Source: Burkholderia cepacia ATCC 25416
GTDB taxonomy: Bacteria > Pseudomonadota > Gammaproteobacteria > Burkholderiales > Burkholderiaceae
Assembly: GCF_001411495.1 (NCBI RefSeq)
Contig: NZ_CP012982.1
Location: 1,054,001-1,118,000, forward strand
Direction: 5' to 3'
DNA length: 64,000 nt
Below are positions 26,327 to 36,700 of this stretch, piece after piece. Each line of letters starts with the position of its first letter. Position 1 is the stretch's first letter. A program made the position numbers and the translations under genes. The notes under the pieces are model-generated. The model was not told the origin of the DNA. It searched no databases and worked only from the letters and a program-made list of their open reading frames with translations.

Positions 26327-28321
26327 ATGGAGACACGCTTGTCCACGATTGAATCGGTTCTTCACGAAACCCGCCAGTTTGCGCCGCCCGCGGCGCTCGA
26401 GCAGGCGGCGACCATTTCCGGCATGCCGGCCTATCGGGCGCTCGTCGCCGAGGCCGAGCGCGATTACGAAGGCTTCTGGGCGCGCCTCGCGCGCGAGGGC
26501 CTCGCGTGGCACAAGCCGTTCACCAAAGTGCTCGACGAGTCCAACGCGCCGTTCTACAAGTGGTTCGACGACGGCGAGCTCAACGCGTCGTACAACTGCC
26601 TCGACCGTCACGTCGAAGCCGGCAACGGCGAGCGCGTCGCGGTGATCTTCGAAGCCGACGACGGCACCGTCACGCGCGTCACCTATGCGGATCTCCTCGC
26701 CCGCGTGTCGCGTTTCGCGAATGCGCTGAAGAAGCGCGGCATCGGCAAGGGCGACCGCGTCGTCATCTATATCCCGATGTCGATCGAAGGCATCGTCGCG
26801 ATGCAGGCCTGCGCGCGCATCGGCGCGACCCACTCGGTCGTGTTCGGCGGCTTCTCCGCGAAGTCGCTGAACGAGCGGCTCGTCGACGTCGGCGCGACGG
26901 CGCTGATCACGGCCGACGAGCAGGCACGCGGCGGCAAGACGCTGCCGCTCAAGAGCATCGCCGACGAGGCGCTCGCGCTGGGCGGCTGCGAAGCGGTGAA
27001 GAGCGTGATCGTCTATCGCCGCACCGGCGGCAAGATCGACTGGCATGCCGACCGCGACCTGTGGATGCACGAACTGACGGCCGCCGAATCCGACACCTGC
27101 GAGCCGGAATGGGTGAGCGCCGAGCATCCGCTGTTCATCCTGTATACGTCGGGCTCGACCGGCAAGCCGAAGGGCGTGCAGCACAGCACCGGCGGCTACC
27201 TGCTGTGGGCCGCGCAGACGATGAAGTGGACCTTCGACTGGAAGCCCACCGACGTGTTCTGGTGCACGGCCGACATCGGCTGGGTCACCGGCCACACGTA
27301 CATCACGTACGGCCCGCTCGCCTGCGGCGGCACGCAGGTCGTGTTCGAGGGCGTGCCGACCTGGCCGGACGCCGGCCGCTTCTGGAAGATGATCGGCGAC
27401 CACAAGGTCAGCGTGTTCTACACCGCGCCGACGGCGATCCGTTCGCTGATCAAGGCCGCCGAGGCCGACGACAAGGTGCATCCGAAGAGCTACGACCTGT
27501 CGAGCCTGCGCATCATCGGCACGGTCGGCGAGCCGATCAATCCGGAAGCGTGGATGTGGTATCACAAGCACGTCGGCCAGGAGCGCTGCCCGATCGTCGA
27601 TACGTGGTGGCAGACCGAGACGGGCGGCCACATGATCACGCCGCTGCCGGGCGCGACGCCGACCGTGCCCGGTTCGTGCACGCTGCCGCTGCCGGGCATC
27701 ATGGCCGCGGTGGTCGACGAAACCGGCCAGGACGTGCCGAACGGGCAAGGCGGCATTCTCGTCGTCAAGCGCCCGTGGCCGGCGATGATCCGCACGATCT
27801 GGGGCGACCCGGAACGCTTCAAGAAGAGCTACTACCCGGAAGAACTCGGCGGCACGCTGTACCTCGCCGGCGACGGCACCGTGCGCGACAAGGACACCGG
27901 CTACTTCACGATCATGGGCCGGATCGACGACGTGCTGAACGTGTCGGGCCACCGGCTCGGCACGATGGAGATCGAATCGGCGCTGGTCTCGCACGAGCTG
28001 GTGGCCGAGGCGGCCGTGGTCGGCCGTCCTGACGACACGACGGGCGAGGCGGTGGTCGCGTTCGTGGTGCTCAAGCGTGCGCGTCCGGAAGGCGAGGAGG
28101 CCGCGGCGCTCGCGAAGACGCTGCGCGACTGGGTCGGCAAGCAGATCGGGCCGATCGCGAAGCCGAAGGACATCCGCTTCGGCGACAACCTGCCGAAAAC
28201 GCGCTCGGGCAAGATCATGCGGCGCCTGCTGCGTTCGCTCGCCAAGGGAGAAGCGATCACGCAGGACACGTCCACGCTCGAGAACCCGGCCATCCTCGAG
28301 CAGTTGAACCGTTCGCTGTAA
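26327..28321 (+). CDS. acs: Acetyl-coenzyme A synthetase
   Basis: A 664-aa acetate-CoA ligase making acetyl-CoA from acetate, ATP and CoA. The adenylate-forming signature is [12 protein letters not shown], the W-W-Q-T-E-T-G motif follows, and the regulatory acetylation lysine lies in [11 protein letters not shown]. Length fits the family. GGAGA overlaps the ATG at 26327 and sits 6 bases before TTG 26339, so the TTG may be the true start. Acetate from alcohol oxidation could feed this enzyme. A small 6-bp hairpin (28324-28339) follows the stop. Confidence 0.95.
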   Translation: METRLSTIESVLHETRQFAPPAALEQAATISGMPAYRALVAEAERDYEGFWARLAREGLAWHKPFTKVLDESNAPFYKWFDDGELNASYNCLDRHVEAGNGERVAVIFEADDGTVTRVTYADLLARVSRFANALKKRGIGKGDRVVIYIPMSIEGIVAMQACARIGATHSVVFGGFSAKSLNERLVDVGATALITADEQARGGKTLPLKSIADEALALGGCEAVKSVIVYRRTGGKIDWHADRDLWMHELTAAESDTCEPEWVSAEHPLFILYTSGSTGKPKGVQHSTGGYLLWAAQTMKWTFDWKPTDVFWCTADIGWVTGHTYITYGPLACGGTQVVFEGVPTWPDAGRFWKMIGDHKVSVFYTAPTAIRSLIKAAEADDKVHPKSYDLSSLRIIGTVGEPINPEAWMWYHKHVGQERCPIVDTWWQTETGGHMITPLPGATPTVPGSCTLPLPGIMAAVVDETGQDVPNGQGGILVVKRPWPAMIRTIWGDPERFKKSYYPEELGGTLYLAGDGTVRDKDTGYFTIMGRIDDVLNVSGHRLGTMEIESALVSHELVAEAAVVGRPDDTTGEAVVAFVVLKRARPEGEEAAALAKTLRDWVGKQIGPIAKPKDIRFGDNLPKTRSGKIMRRLLRSLAKGEAITQDTSTLENPAILEQLNRSL

Positions 28322-28506
28322 CACCGCCCGCCCGGGCGGAGCGTTTCGCTTCGTCTCGGTGCCGGGATGCGGTCGCATTCCGGCCCTCGCGAAGCACCGC
28401 CGTGCGTTCCCCGACGGCACGGCCTGCAGGCGGCACGCGTCGATTCCGCCGCCGAAATATTAATTAGCTATACGTATTACAACATTCAACAAAACGGAGA
28501 CAGACG

Positions 28507-29577
28507 ATGAAGATCACGACACGGACGATTTGCGCGGCGCTGCTCGGCGCGGCGGCGAGCACGAGTGTTTTCGCGCAGAGCAGCGTCACGCTGTACGGCG
28601 ACCTCGACGCCGCGTTGCTTTACACGAGCCGGTCGCTCGACTCGGCGACCGGCGGCAATGCGGGCCGCCAGTTCGCGCTGACCGATACCGGCATGACGCC
28701 GACCAACTTCGGCTTGACGGGTACCGAGGATCTCGGCGGCGGACTGCACGCGAAATTCAAGCTCGAGAGCGGCTTCAACATCACCGACGGGGCGTTCGGC
28801 CATTCGAACGGCAACTTCTTCGGCCGCCAGGCGTGGGTCGGGATCGACGGCGGGTTCGGCGAAACGAAGATCGGCCTGCAGTTCTCGCCGTTCGTGCTCG
28901 CGGTGCTCGGATCGGACCCGCGCAACGTTTCGCACTTCGGCGCCGCGCTGATCCCGTACGTCGACAACGTGCTCGTCACCGGCCTCTTCAACCCGAACGC
29001 GATTTCGTACACGAGCCCGACGATCGCCGGGCTCACGGGCAGCGCGATGTTCGGCTTCGGCGGAAAAGCCGGGGACTTCCAGGCGGGACGCCAGTATTCC
29101 GGCAGTCTCACGTATACGAATGGCGGCTTCATGCTCAACGCGGCGCTCTACGACGGCAACGGCGGCACGTCGCCGACGCCGGTATCGAGCACGGTCGCGT
29201 TCGTCGGCCGCACGATCGGCACCGCCTACACGTTCGGGCCCGTGACCGGCAAGGCGTCGTTCACGAGCTACAAGGTTGCCGGGTCGTTCAGCAACAACGT
29301 GTACAGCGCCGGCCTCGACTATCGCGTCACGCCGGCCCTCGACCTGAACACCGGCGCGTGGTACACGATCGATCGCAACGACTCGCACAATCATTCGCTG
29401 CTCGCCGCGATCGGCGCCGACTACAGCCTGTCAAAGCGAACGGGCCTGTATGCGCAGGTCGGTGTCGTCAACAACCATGGCGCGATGAATACGGGCCTCG
29501 GCATCACGGGCGGCGCGCTGTTCGGGTTGCCGGGCACGACGGTCGGCGTCAACGCCGGCATCCACCACGTGTTCTGA
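28507..29577 (+). CDS. Gram-negative (OmpC-family) porin
   Basis: A 356-aa trimeric general porin typical of Burkholderia. The signal peptide ends at S-V-F-A, and the mature part begins Q-S-S-V-T-L-Y-G-D-L-D-A-A-L, then repeated beta-strand segments. The constriction-loop block F-F-G-R-Q-A-W-V-G-I is present and the protein ends in the outer-membrane signature phenylalanine (I-H-H-V-F). It forms a diffusion channel for small solutes. An AT-rich stretch (28455-28490) and a GGAGA site precede it. Confidence 0.94.
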   Translation: MKITTRTICAALLGAAASTSVFAQSSVTLYGDLDAALLYTSRSLDSATGGNAGRQFALTDTGMTPTNFGLTGTEDLGGGLHAKFKLESGFNITDGAFGHSNGNFFGRQAWVGIDGGFGETKIGLQFSPFVLAVLGSDPRNVSHFGAALIPYVDNVLVTGLFNPNAISYTSPTIAGLTGSAMFGFGGKAGDFQAGRQYSGSLTYTNGGFMLNAALYDGNGGTSPTPVSSTVAFVGRTIGTAYTFGPVTGKASFTSYKVAGSFSNNVYSAGLDYRVTPALDLNTGAWYTIDRNDSHNHSLLAAIGADYSLSKRTGLYAQVGVVNNHGAMNTGLGITGGALFGLPGTTVGVNAGIHHVF

Positions 29578-29594
29578 CGCGGCGCGACGCGTCC

Positions 29595-29629
29595 GGCCGG
29601 ACGGGCAGCCCGCGTGCGCCCGTCCGGCC
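29595..29629 (+). terminator. Strong hairpin after the porin gene
   Basis: GGCCGGACGGGC (29595-29606) pairs perfectly with GCCCGTCCGGCC (29618-29629), an 11-base loop between them, 17 bases after the porin stop codon. No T-run follows, as is common in this GC-rich genome. Confidence 0.7.
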
Positions 29630-29845
29630 CGGCGCCGGAACACGGCCACCGCAAACGCCGCAAAAGGCAGCAAAAGCCGTGAACGGCGGGCAACGCGCGG
29701 CACCGGCCGGACGATCCGCCATCCCGATCCCGGTCTCGATGTTTACCCGACCTCAAGTCCGTGCCCTCGCTGCCGTCAAGACAGGAGCGCACGCCCAGCA
29801 TCCGCCGATGACCAGGCACGCGTCCCTTCAAGGAGACCCCGCAAC

Positions 29846-31252
29846 GTGAACTTCTTCGGAATCGGCCGCGGCCACCGTTCGTCGCGCGCGCTCGTCGGCG
29901 ACATCGCCGAGCAGGCCGGCAAGCTCGGCATCGAGATCTGCGACGTGTCGGGTCACGTCGAGGAAGTCGCGGCCCGCGTCGCCAGACAGGCGGAGGTCTG
30001 CCACACGCTGCGCGAATCGGCCGCCGTCACGTTGCGCGGCAACCACCGGATTGCCGAAGCGGCGCAGCAGGTGCGCGCCGTGAGCGCGAATGCGTCGGAC
30101 GCGGTTCGCCAGTCGCAACAGACGATCGAGGCGTCGCTCGCCGACATCCACGGCCTCGTCGAAGGCGTCACGTCGATCGGCAACCAGATGGGTGCGCTGC
30201 GCGACGCGCTCGATCATGTACGGGCCGTGTCCGAGGAGATCTCCGTGATCGCGCGACAGACTCACCTGCTCGCGCTGAACGCCGCGATCGAGGCCGCACG
30301 CGCCGGCGATTCGGGCCGCAGCTTCGCCGTCGTCGCGGCCGAGGTCAAGAACCTGTCCGCGAAGACCGGACAGGCGACGGCCCAGATCGAGACGACCCTC
30401 GCGCGCCTCGCCGAGCAGACCGAACACCTGATCGCGGAAGGCACCGACAACGCCGCCCGCGCGCATCGCGTGCGCGAGGGCACGCGTACGATCGGCGAGG
30501 TCGTGCACGCGACCGGGCACGCGATCACCGAGCTCGCCGGCGAGGCCGAGCAGATCGCGTCGCTGACGGACGAAATCGAGACGCAATGCCACCGGCTCGA
30601 CGAACAGGTCGGCGAGATGGCATCCGGCGTCGAGGATTCGAGCGACAACTTCTCGCAGGCCAAGGACCGGCTCGGCAACCTGCTCTCCGTCTCCGAGACG
30701 CTCATCGAACTCACGGCCGCGACCGGCATCGAATCGCCCGACACGCGCCTGATCGACACCGCGCGGCACACGGCCGCCGCGATCAGCAAGCTCTTCGAGG
30801 AAGCGGTCGGACGCGGCGAGATCGCACTCGACGCGCTCTTCGACGCGCACTACGTGCCGATTCCCGGCACCGATCCGCAGCAGTTCATGACGCGCTTCAC
30901 CGACTTCACCGACCGCGTGCTGCCGGCCATCCAGGAGCCGGTGCTCGGGATCGACGCGCGCATCGTCTATTGCGCGAGCTTCGACCGGCAGTGCTACCTG
31001 CCGACCCACAACCGGAAATTCTCGCTGCCGCAGCGCGCGGACGCCGCGTGGAACGCCGCGAACTGCCGGAATCGCCGGATCTACACGGACCGCACGGCGC
31101 GCACCTCCGTGTCGCATACCAAGCCGTTCCTGCTGCAGACCTATCGGCGCGACATGGGCAACGGCAACTTCGCGCTGATGAAGGACGTTTCCGCTCCCAT
31201 CGTCGTCGGCGGACGGCAATGGGGCGTGCTGCGGATCGGCTACAGCGTCTGA
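29846..31252 (+). CDS. Soluble methyl-accepting chemotaxis protein with C-terminal sensor domain
   Basis: A 468-aa chemoreceptor with the order reversed from the classical one. It has no membrane segment. The coiled-coil signalling domain comes first (about residues 20-290), including the tip I-A-R-Q-T-H-L-L-A-L-N-A-A-I-E-A-A-R-A-G and A-V-V-A-A-E-V-K-N-L-S. A globular domain of ~160 residues follows, ending W-G-V-L-R-I-G-Y-S-V, which looks like a Cache/PAS-type sensor and has three cysteines (Y-C-A-S-F-D-R-Q-C, N-C-R-N). It should signal to CheA from the cytoplasm; the stimulus may be redox or metabolic. It stands alone without che genes. Confidence 0.88.
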   Translation: MNFFGIGRGHRSSRALVGDIAEQAGKLGIEICDVSGHVEEVAARVARQAEVCHTLRESAAVTLRGNHRIAEAAQQVRAVSANASDAVRQSQQTIEASLADIHGLVEGVTSIGNQMGALRDALDHVRAVSEEISVIARQTHLLALNAAIEAARAGDSGRSFAVVAAEVKNLSAKTGQATAQIETTLARLAEQTEHLIAEGTDNAARAHRVREGTRTIGEVVHATGHAITELAGEAEQIASLTDEIETQCHRLDEQVGEMASGVEDSSDNFSQAKDRLGNLLSVSETLIELTAATGIESPDTRLIDTARHTAAAISKLFEEAVGRGEIALDALFDAHYVPIPGTDPQQFMTRFTDFTDRVLPAIQEPVLGIDARIVYCASFDRQCYLPTHNRKFSLPQRADAAWNAANCRNRRIYTDRTARTSVSHTKPFLLQTYRRDMGNGNFALMKDVSAPIVVGGRQWGVLRIGYSV

Positions 31253-31283
31253 GTCCCGGCCTGCACCGGCAGGCCCTCGTCCA

Positions 31284-33695
31284 TTACTGTTCGAGCCCCA
31301 CCGCCAGCGGCCGCTGGTCGCCGCGGCCGTGATCGTCGACCACGCGCACCGTATAGCTGCCGGCCGTCCGCGGCTGCCAGAACAGCGCATCGCCCGGCAC
31401 GCTGCGCCCGACGAACGCATCGTTGACGAACCAGTACAGCGCATGCGCGCTCGCATCGGCCGTCGCGTTGAACGCGATGCGCGTCTCCTCCGTGCTCTTC
31501 ACGCGCATCGCATATGTACTGCCGCGCAGCGGCGACGTGATGCGCGGCGGATCGCCGTCGACCTGCCCCGCGTCGCGGCACTCCGCGTTCTGCGGCGGCC
31601 GCCGGCGCGCAATGCCGGCCTGCACGAACACCTGCTGCAGATCCGACGGCCAGAACTCGAAGATCTCCGTATGCGTGCGCTTGCCGTCGTAAGGCGGGCA
31701 CGCGGCCTTCCCCGTCGCGTCGTCGATCACGACCGGCCGGTGCACGGTGCTCACGCGGATCGGCGACGTGCCCGGAATGAACCACGTCCAGCCCTGCTGC
31801 GGGCACCACTCGTTCGGCAGGTCGCCGCTCGCGAGGCAGATCCGCACGCGCTTCAGGCGCGGCGGCACCGCGCGCGGCGGCTCGACGAGCGTGCGCTCGG
31901 CATTCAATGCGTCGACGACCTGGAAGAACAGCGGTGCGGCCGCGTCGACGCCGACGAACGCCGTATTGGTCGAGTTGTCGAAATTGCCGACCCACACGAC
32001 CAGCACGTACGGGCCGAACACGCCGGCCGTCCACGCATCGCGGAACGACCACGACGTGCCGGTCTTCCAGTAGACGGGCACGCTCGACGGCTGCGCGCCG
32101 CTCGTTTCGTCGGGGCGCAGATGCTGGCGCAGCATGTCCATCGTCATGTAGCTCGCCTCCGCGCTCAACAAACGCCGGCCGGGCAGCGCCGGTTCGTCCG
32201 CGCGCAGCCGCAGCGGCCGGAATTCGCCGCGATTCGCGAGCATCGCGTAGAGGCCCGCGAGATCCTGCATCGTCACTTCGCCGCCGCCGAGCACGAGCGC
32301 GAGCCCGTAGTGCTGCGCGCTCGCGAGCCGGCGCACGCCGGCTTCCTGCAGGAACCGGTACAGGTCGGGCGACTTGAGCTGCGACGCGACCCACACGGCC
32401 GGCACGTTGCGGCTGCGGTTCAGCGCGTCGGTCGCGGTGATCGGCCCGAGAAAATGCCCGTCGAAATTCTCCGGCGCATACGGGCCGAACGCGGTCGGCA
32501 CGTCGCGCAGCACCGTTTGCGGATGCAGCACGCCCTGGTCGAAACCGAGCGCATAGATGAACGGCTTGAGCGTCGAGCCCGGCGAGCGCCGCGCGAGCGT
32601 GCCGTTCACCTGCCCGTCGATCGTGCGGTCGAAGAAGTTCGCGGAACCGACCAGCGCCTTCACGCCCATGTCGCGCGTATCGACGAGGATGGCCGCCGCA
32701 TTGCGCACGCCGCGCGTGTCGTTGCGCGCGACATAACGCGCGATCTGCCGTTCGAGCGTGCGCTGCAGGTCGAGATCGAGCGTCGTCACGAGCCGCGCAC
32801 CGCCGTCGCTGCCGTCCGGCACATCGCCCGAGGCCGTGCGCCACGCGCTGCGTGCGGCGAGCGCCTGGTCGACCGCGTGCGGCGCGTCGAAAGGCAGGGC
32901 CGACAAGGGCCGCATCGCCAGCGGCAACGCGAACAGCGGCTTGAGCGACGCATCGCCCGGATGCTTCGTCAGCCAGCGCGCATACAGCCGGTTGCGCGAC
33001 GCGGCCAGCGCACGGTTGATCTCGTCCTGCCCGCCGCGCACGCGCCGCGCCGGGTCCTGCGGAATCACCGCGAGCGCGAGCGCCTCGGGCAGCGTCAGCG
33101 CATCGGGCATCCGGTCGAAATACACGACGCTCGCGGTGCCCGCGCCTTCGACGTTGCGGCCGTAGGGCGCATCGTTCAGATAGGCTTCGAGGATCTGCCG
33201 TTTCGAATAGAAGAGTTCGAGCTGCACCGCGCGCGCAACCTGCTCGAGCTTGCCTGCCGGCGTGCGCGTGTTCAGCCGCCACAGCGAGCGCGCGAGCTGC
33301 ATCGTCAGCGTCGAGCCGCCCTGCGGATTGCCGCCGCGCACATACGTGATCCACGCACCGCGCGCGAGGCCGTACGGGTTGAAGCCGGGATGCCAGCGGA
33401 ACCAGCGGTCCTCGTGCAGCATCACGGCCTCGACGAGCTGCGGCGACATCCGGTCGAGCGGCACCCACAGGCGGTAGCGGTCGTCCTTCGCCAGCGTGAG
33501 CCGCAACAAGCGGCCCTGTGCGTCGACCACCGCGACCGACGACGGCTTCCAGTCGCGCAGCGGCGGATGCGGCCACAGCCGGCACGCGGCCAGCGCACCG
33601 AATACGAGCAGCGCGCCGGCGATCCAGTTCTGCCAGCGATGCAGCCAGCGGCCGGCGCCGCGCAGCGCGCGCCGCAGCACCGGGGCGTCAGCCAC
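31284..33695 (-). CDS. pbpC: Penicillin-binding protein 1C
   Basis: A 803-aa bifunctional class A PBP. A single membrane anchor lies at about residues 25-45. The glycosyltransferase domain has E-D-R-W-F-R-W-H-P-G and G-G-S-T-L-T-M-Q-L-A-R. The transpeptidase domain carries nucleophile S-P-G-S-T-L-K, S-R-N and K-T-G-T. A C-terminal BiPBP_C-like domain ends the protein. It builds or repairs peptidoglycan in the periplasm. It is downstream of, and 45 bases from, the macroglobulin gene, the same pairing known in E. coli and others. Confidence 0.95.
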   Translation of the reverse strand: MADAPVLRRALRGAGRWLHRWQNWIAGALLVFGALAACRLWPHPPLRDWKPSSVAVVDAQGRLLRLTLAKDDRYRLWVPLDRMSPQLVEAVMLHEDRWFRWHPGFNPYGLARGAWITYVRGGNPQGGSTLTMQLARSLWRLNTRTPAGKLEQVARAVQLELFYSKRQILEAYLNDAPYGRNVEGAGTASVVYFDRMPDALTLPEALALAVIPQDPARRVRGGQDEINRALAASRNRLYARWLTKHPGDASLKPLFALPLAMRPLSALPFDAPHAVDQALAARSAWRTASGDVPDGSDGGARLVTTLDLDLQRTLERQIARYVARNDTRGVRNAAAILVDTRDMGVKALVGSANFFDRTIDGQVNGTLARRSPGSTLKPFIYALGFDQGVLHPQTVLRDVPTAFGPYAPENFDGHFLGPITATDALNRSRNVPAVWVASQLKSPDLYRFLQEAGVRRLASAQHYGLALVLGGGEVTMQDLAGLYAMLANRGEFRPLRLRADEPALPGRRLLSAEASYMTMDMLRQHLRPDETSGAQPSSVPVYWKTGTSWSFRDAWTAGVFGPYVLVVWVGNFDNSTNTAFVGVDAAAPLFFQVVDALNAERTLVEPPRAVPPRLKRVRICLASGDLPNEWCPQQGWTWFIPGTSPIRVSTVHRPVVIDDATGKAACPPYDGKRTHTEIFEFWPSDLQQVFVQAGIARRRPPQNAECRDAGQVDGDPPRITSPLRGSTYAMRVKSTEETRIAFNATADASAHALYWFVNDAFVGRSVPGDALFWQPRTAGSYTVRVVDDHGRGDQRPLAVGLEQ

Positions 33696-33740
33696 GCGCG
33701 GGCGCTCCGCGCGCCCGGCGCGGCCGTTGCAGCCGCGCCG

Positions 33741-36700
33741 TCATCGCACGCGCTCCACGGTCAGCGCCGTGCCGCCGGGTGCCTGTGCCTGCACGCGGCG
33801 GTCGTACATCGACTCGCCGTAAGCCGGCGGCGCGACGAAGCGGCCCGCGTTGCTCGCCTTGATCCGGTAGACGAACTCGCGCACGTCCGTCGTCGCGGTG
33901 CCGTAGATCACCACGCGGTCCTCGCGCACGTCCGCGAACTGCGGCTGCCACGTGGAGCCCTTGACGCCGATCGGCGAACGCCACGGCGCATCGGCCACCG
34001 GCGCCGACGCGCCGCCGTCGCTGTCGCCGTCCTGCGTGTCGGCGACGGGCGGCGGCGCGATCACCGGATCGAAGCCGCCGGGCAGCAGGTCGACGATCGC
34101 GATGTTGCCGACGTTCGCCGGGCCCGTCGCGCGGATCTTCAGGTGCACGTCGATCTCCTGGCCGAGCGTGATTTTCCCGAGCGGCTTGCCGTCCGTGTCG
34201 GTGTAGTCGCGCACGATCTCCAGGCCATTCCTGATCGCCTTCGTCGACGTGCCGCGGTCGTAGCCCGACTGGCTCGCGATCCACCACGCGGGCAGCGTGC
34301 TGCCGTTCACGAAGTCGACGCGCGACGCACCGGCCGCCCACGTGCCCGAGCGCACGAGGTTCGCCTGGATCGACGACACGTCCTTCGGCGCGGCGCCCGC
34401 GCGCACCTCGTCGATCGCGAGCTGGTCGAGCTGGCCCGCGCTCGACGCCGCATACGCATCGAGCGCGAGGATCGTCATCGCCGACGACAGCGTGTTGTAG
34501 CGGTTGTCGACGAGCGGCGCGGCGAGGTTGTCCATCGCGCGCGGCGACAGCTTGCGCACGCGCTCCGGGAAGTGCTTCGCGATCAGGTACAGCACGCTCG
34601 CGTCGCGCGTCAGCGGATCGAGGTAGTAGCCGGTCACGTAACCGCCGTCGGACGCGCGCTTGCGCTCGAGCAGCGCCTGCGGGCCCGCGATCAGCGCCGC
34701 GGCCTCCTTGTCCTGCTTCAGCAGCTGGTACGACGCGGCAAGCCATGCGGCCGCGAGGTCGTTCTTCCAGTCGTTCGGATACGCATCCTGCAGCCGCTTC
34801 TGCACGGCCGCGAGGCTGTTGGTCGTCACGTTGCCCTGGCGCGTCAGCAAGTACACCGCATAAGCGCGCTGGCGCAGCAGGTCGAGCGAGCCGAGCGAAT
34901 CGTTCGCCGCGAGCCTCTGCAGATACTGGTTGCCCGCGTCGAGCATATCCTTCGGCACGGCGATGCCGCGCTCGCGCGCGTCGAGCAGCACGTGCATCGC
35001 GTACGCGGACACGAACGGATCGGCGTCGGGCGTCGCGCTCCACAGGCCGAACCCGCCCTGCGCGTTCTGCCGGCCGCGCAGCACGCCGAGGAACTGCGCG
35101 ATCGCCGCCGCGTTCGTCGTGTCGGCGCCGGCGTCGGTCGCATGCATCGCGCTCGTCAGCGCGCGCACCGACAGCCACTTCGCCGCGAACACGCGCGGCA
35201 CGGCCGCGCTCACCATCTGCTCGCTGCAGTAGTGCTCGAAGTTGACGAGATACGACGCCACCCCTTCGGACAGCACGAGCGGCGCGGTCGAGATGCTCGC
35301 GTCGCGCGATGCATACGCGTCGTACATCGACCGCAGGTTCGGCACACTCGCCTTCTTGCCCGGGTCGAGCCGCGCGATGTCGAGCTGCGTGCGGAACGCG
35401 GCGGCCGGCCGCACCGACACGTCGACGCGCTGCTGCGCGCCCTTCGCGCCGTAGCGCGCACCGAACGACAGCGCGCCCGAGCCGAGCGTATCGGTCGCCT
35501 TCACGCGGAACATCGCGACGCCCTCATGCTGCGGCGCGAGCGCGACGTTCTGCGTGGCCGGCCCGATCACCTGCAACTGCGGCCCCGTCTTCAGCGTGAC
35601 CGCGACCGGCACCGGCTGGTTGCCGGCGCCCGTCAGGTTGTTCGAGACACCGACGCTGACGTCGGCCTCGTCACCCGGCGCGAGCGTCGTCGGCACGTTC
35701 GGCGACAGCACGAAGTCGCCGCGCACCGTCGTCGCGCCCTCGAACGTGCCGACCAGGTCCGGCGACACCGACAGGGCCATCACGCGCAGCTTGCCGTTGA
35801 AGTAGTCGGGCACGGTGTAGCTCAGGCGCGTGTCGCCGTTCACGTCGACGATCCCCGACCAGTAGACGACCGGCTTGTCGCGCTTGCGCTTGAACGGGTT
35901 CAACTGACGGCCGATCGCATCGTCGGCGTCGCCGCCCGGCGCGGCCATCGCCATCAGCTTCTCGAAGTCCGGCAGGATCAGGTCGAGGATCTGCGACGTG
36001 CCGACTTCAAGCATCCGCTTGCGGAAGAAGAACTTCAGCGGATCGCCGAGCTTGTAGCGTGCGACCTGCAGGATGCCCTCGTCGACGGCGAACACGACGA
36101 CCTTCGCGGGCTTCGCCGAATGCACGGTGAAATTCACCGTGTCGCCGGGTTTCACGAGCGCCGGCGCGTCGACCGACAGCGCGTTGCGGCGCGCATCGAG
36201 GTTCACCGAGAACGGCACGACGCCGTAGCTCAGCGGGCTCATGAAGATTTCATCGGACGACGGATCGCGGATGTACTGCACGTTGATGTAACCGTTGCCC
36301 TCGAAACCGGCCGGCACCGTGATGTGCTGGATCGAGCTCGTCGTGTCCGCATGGAACCATGCGTGCGCATACACCTTGTCGCGCTCGATCGTGATCAGGC
36401 CGCTGCCCGCGTAAGGCGCGCGGATCGCGATCTCGACCTGCTCGCCCGGCTTGTAGTCGTGCTTCGCGAGGCTTACCTGCAGCTCCGCGTTGCGGTCGAG
36501 CGAACGCGTGACGTTCGCGTCGCCCGTGACCGAATACTCGATCCGGTTCACCGCGGTGCCGTCCGCGTCGCGGATCACGAGCGCATAGCTGCCCGGCTTG
36601 TCGGTGCGCAGCGTGAAGTCGAGCCCGGCCGCCGGAATCGTCAGCGGCTTCTCGTCGACGGGCACCTCCTTCAGCCGCGAATCGTATTTGTATGCGCCGG

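Noticed and set aside
28324..28339. Hairpin after acs as an intrinsic terminator
   Set aside because: Only six base pairs and no T-run; mentioned in the acs entry but too weak to list.
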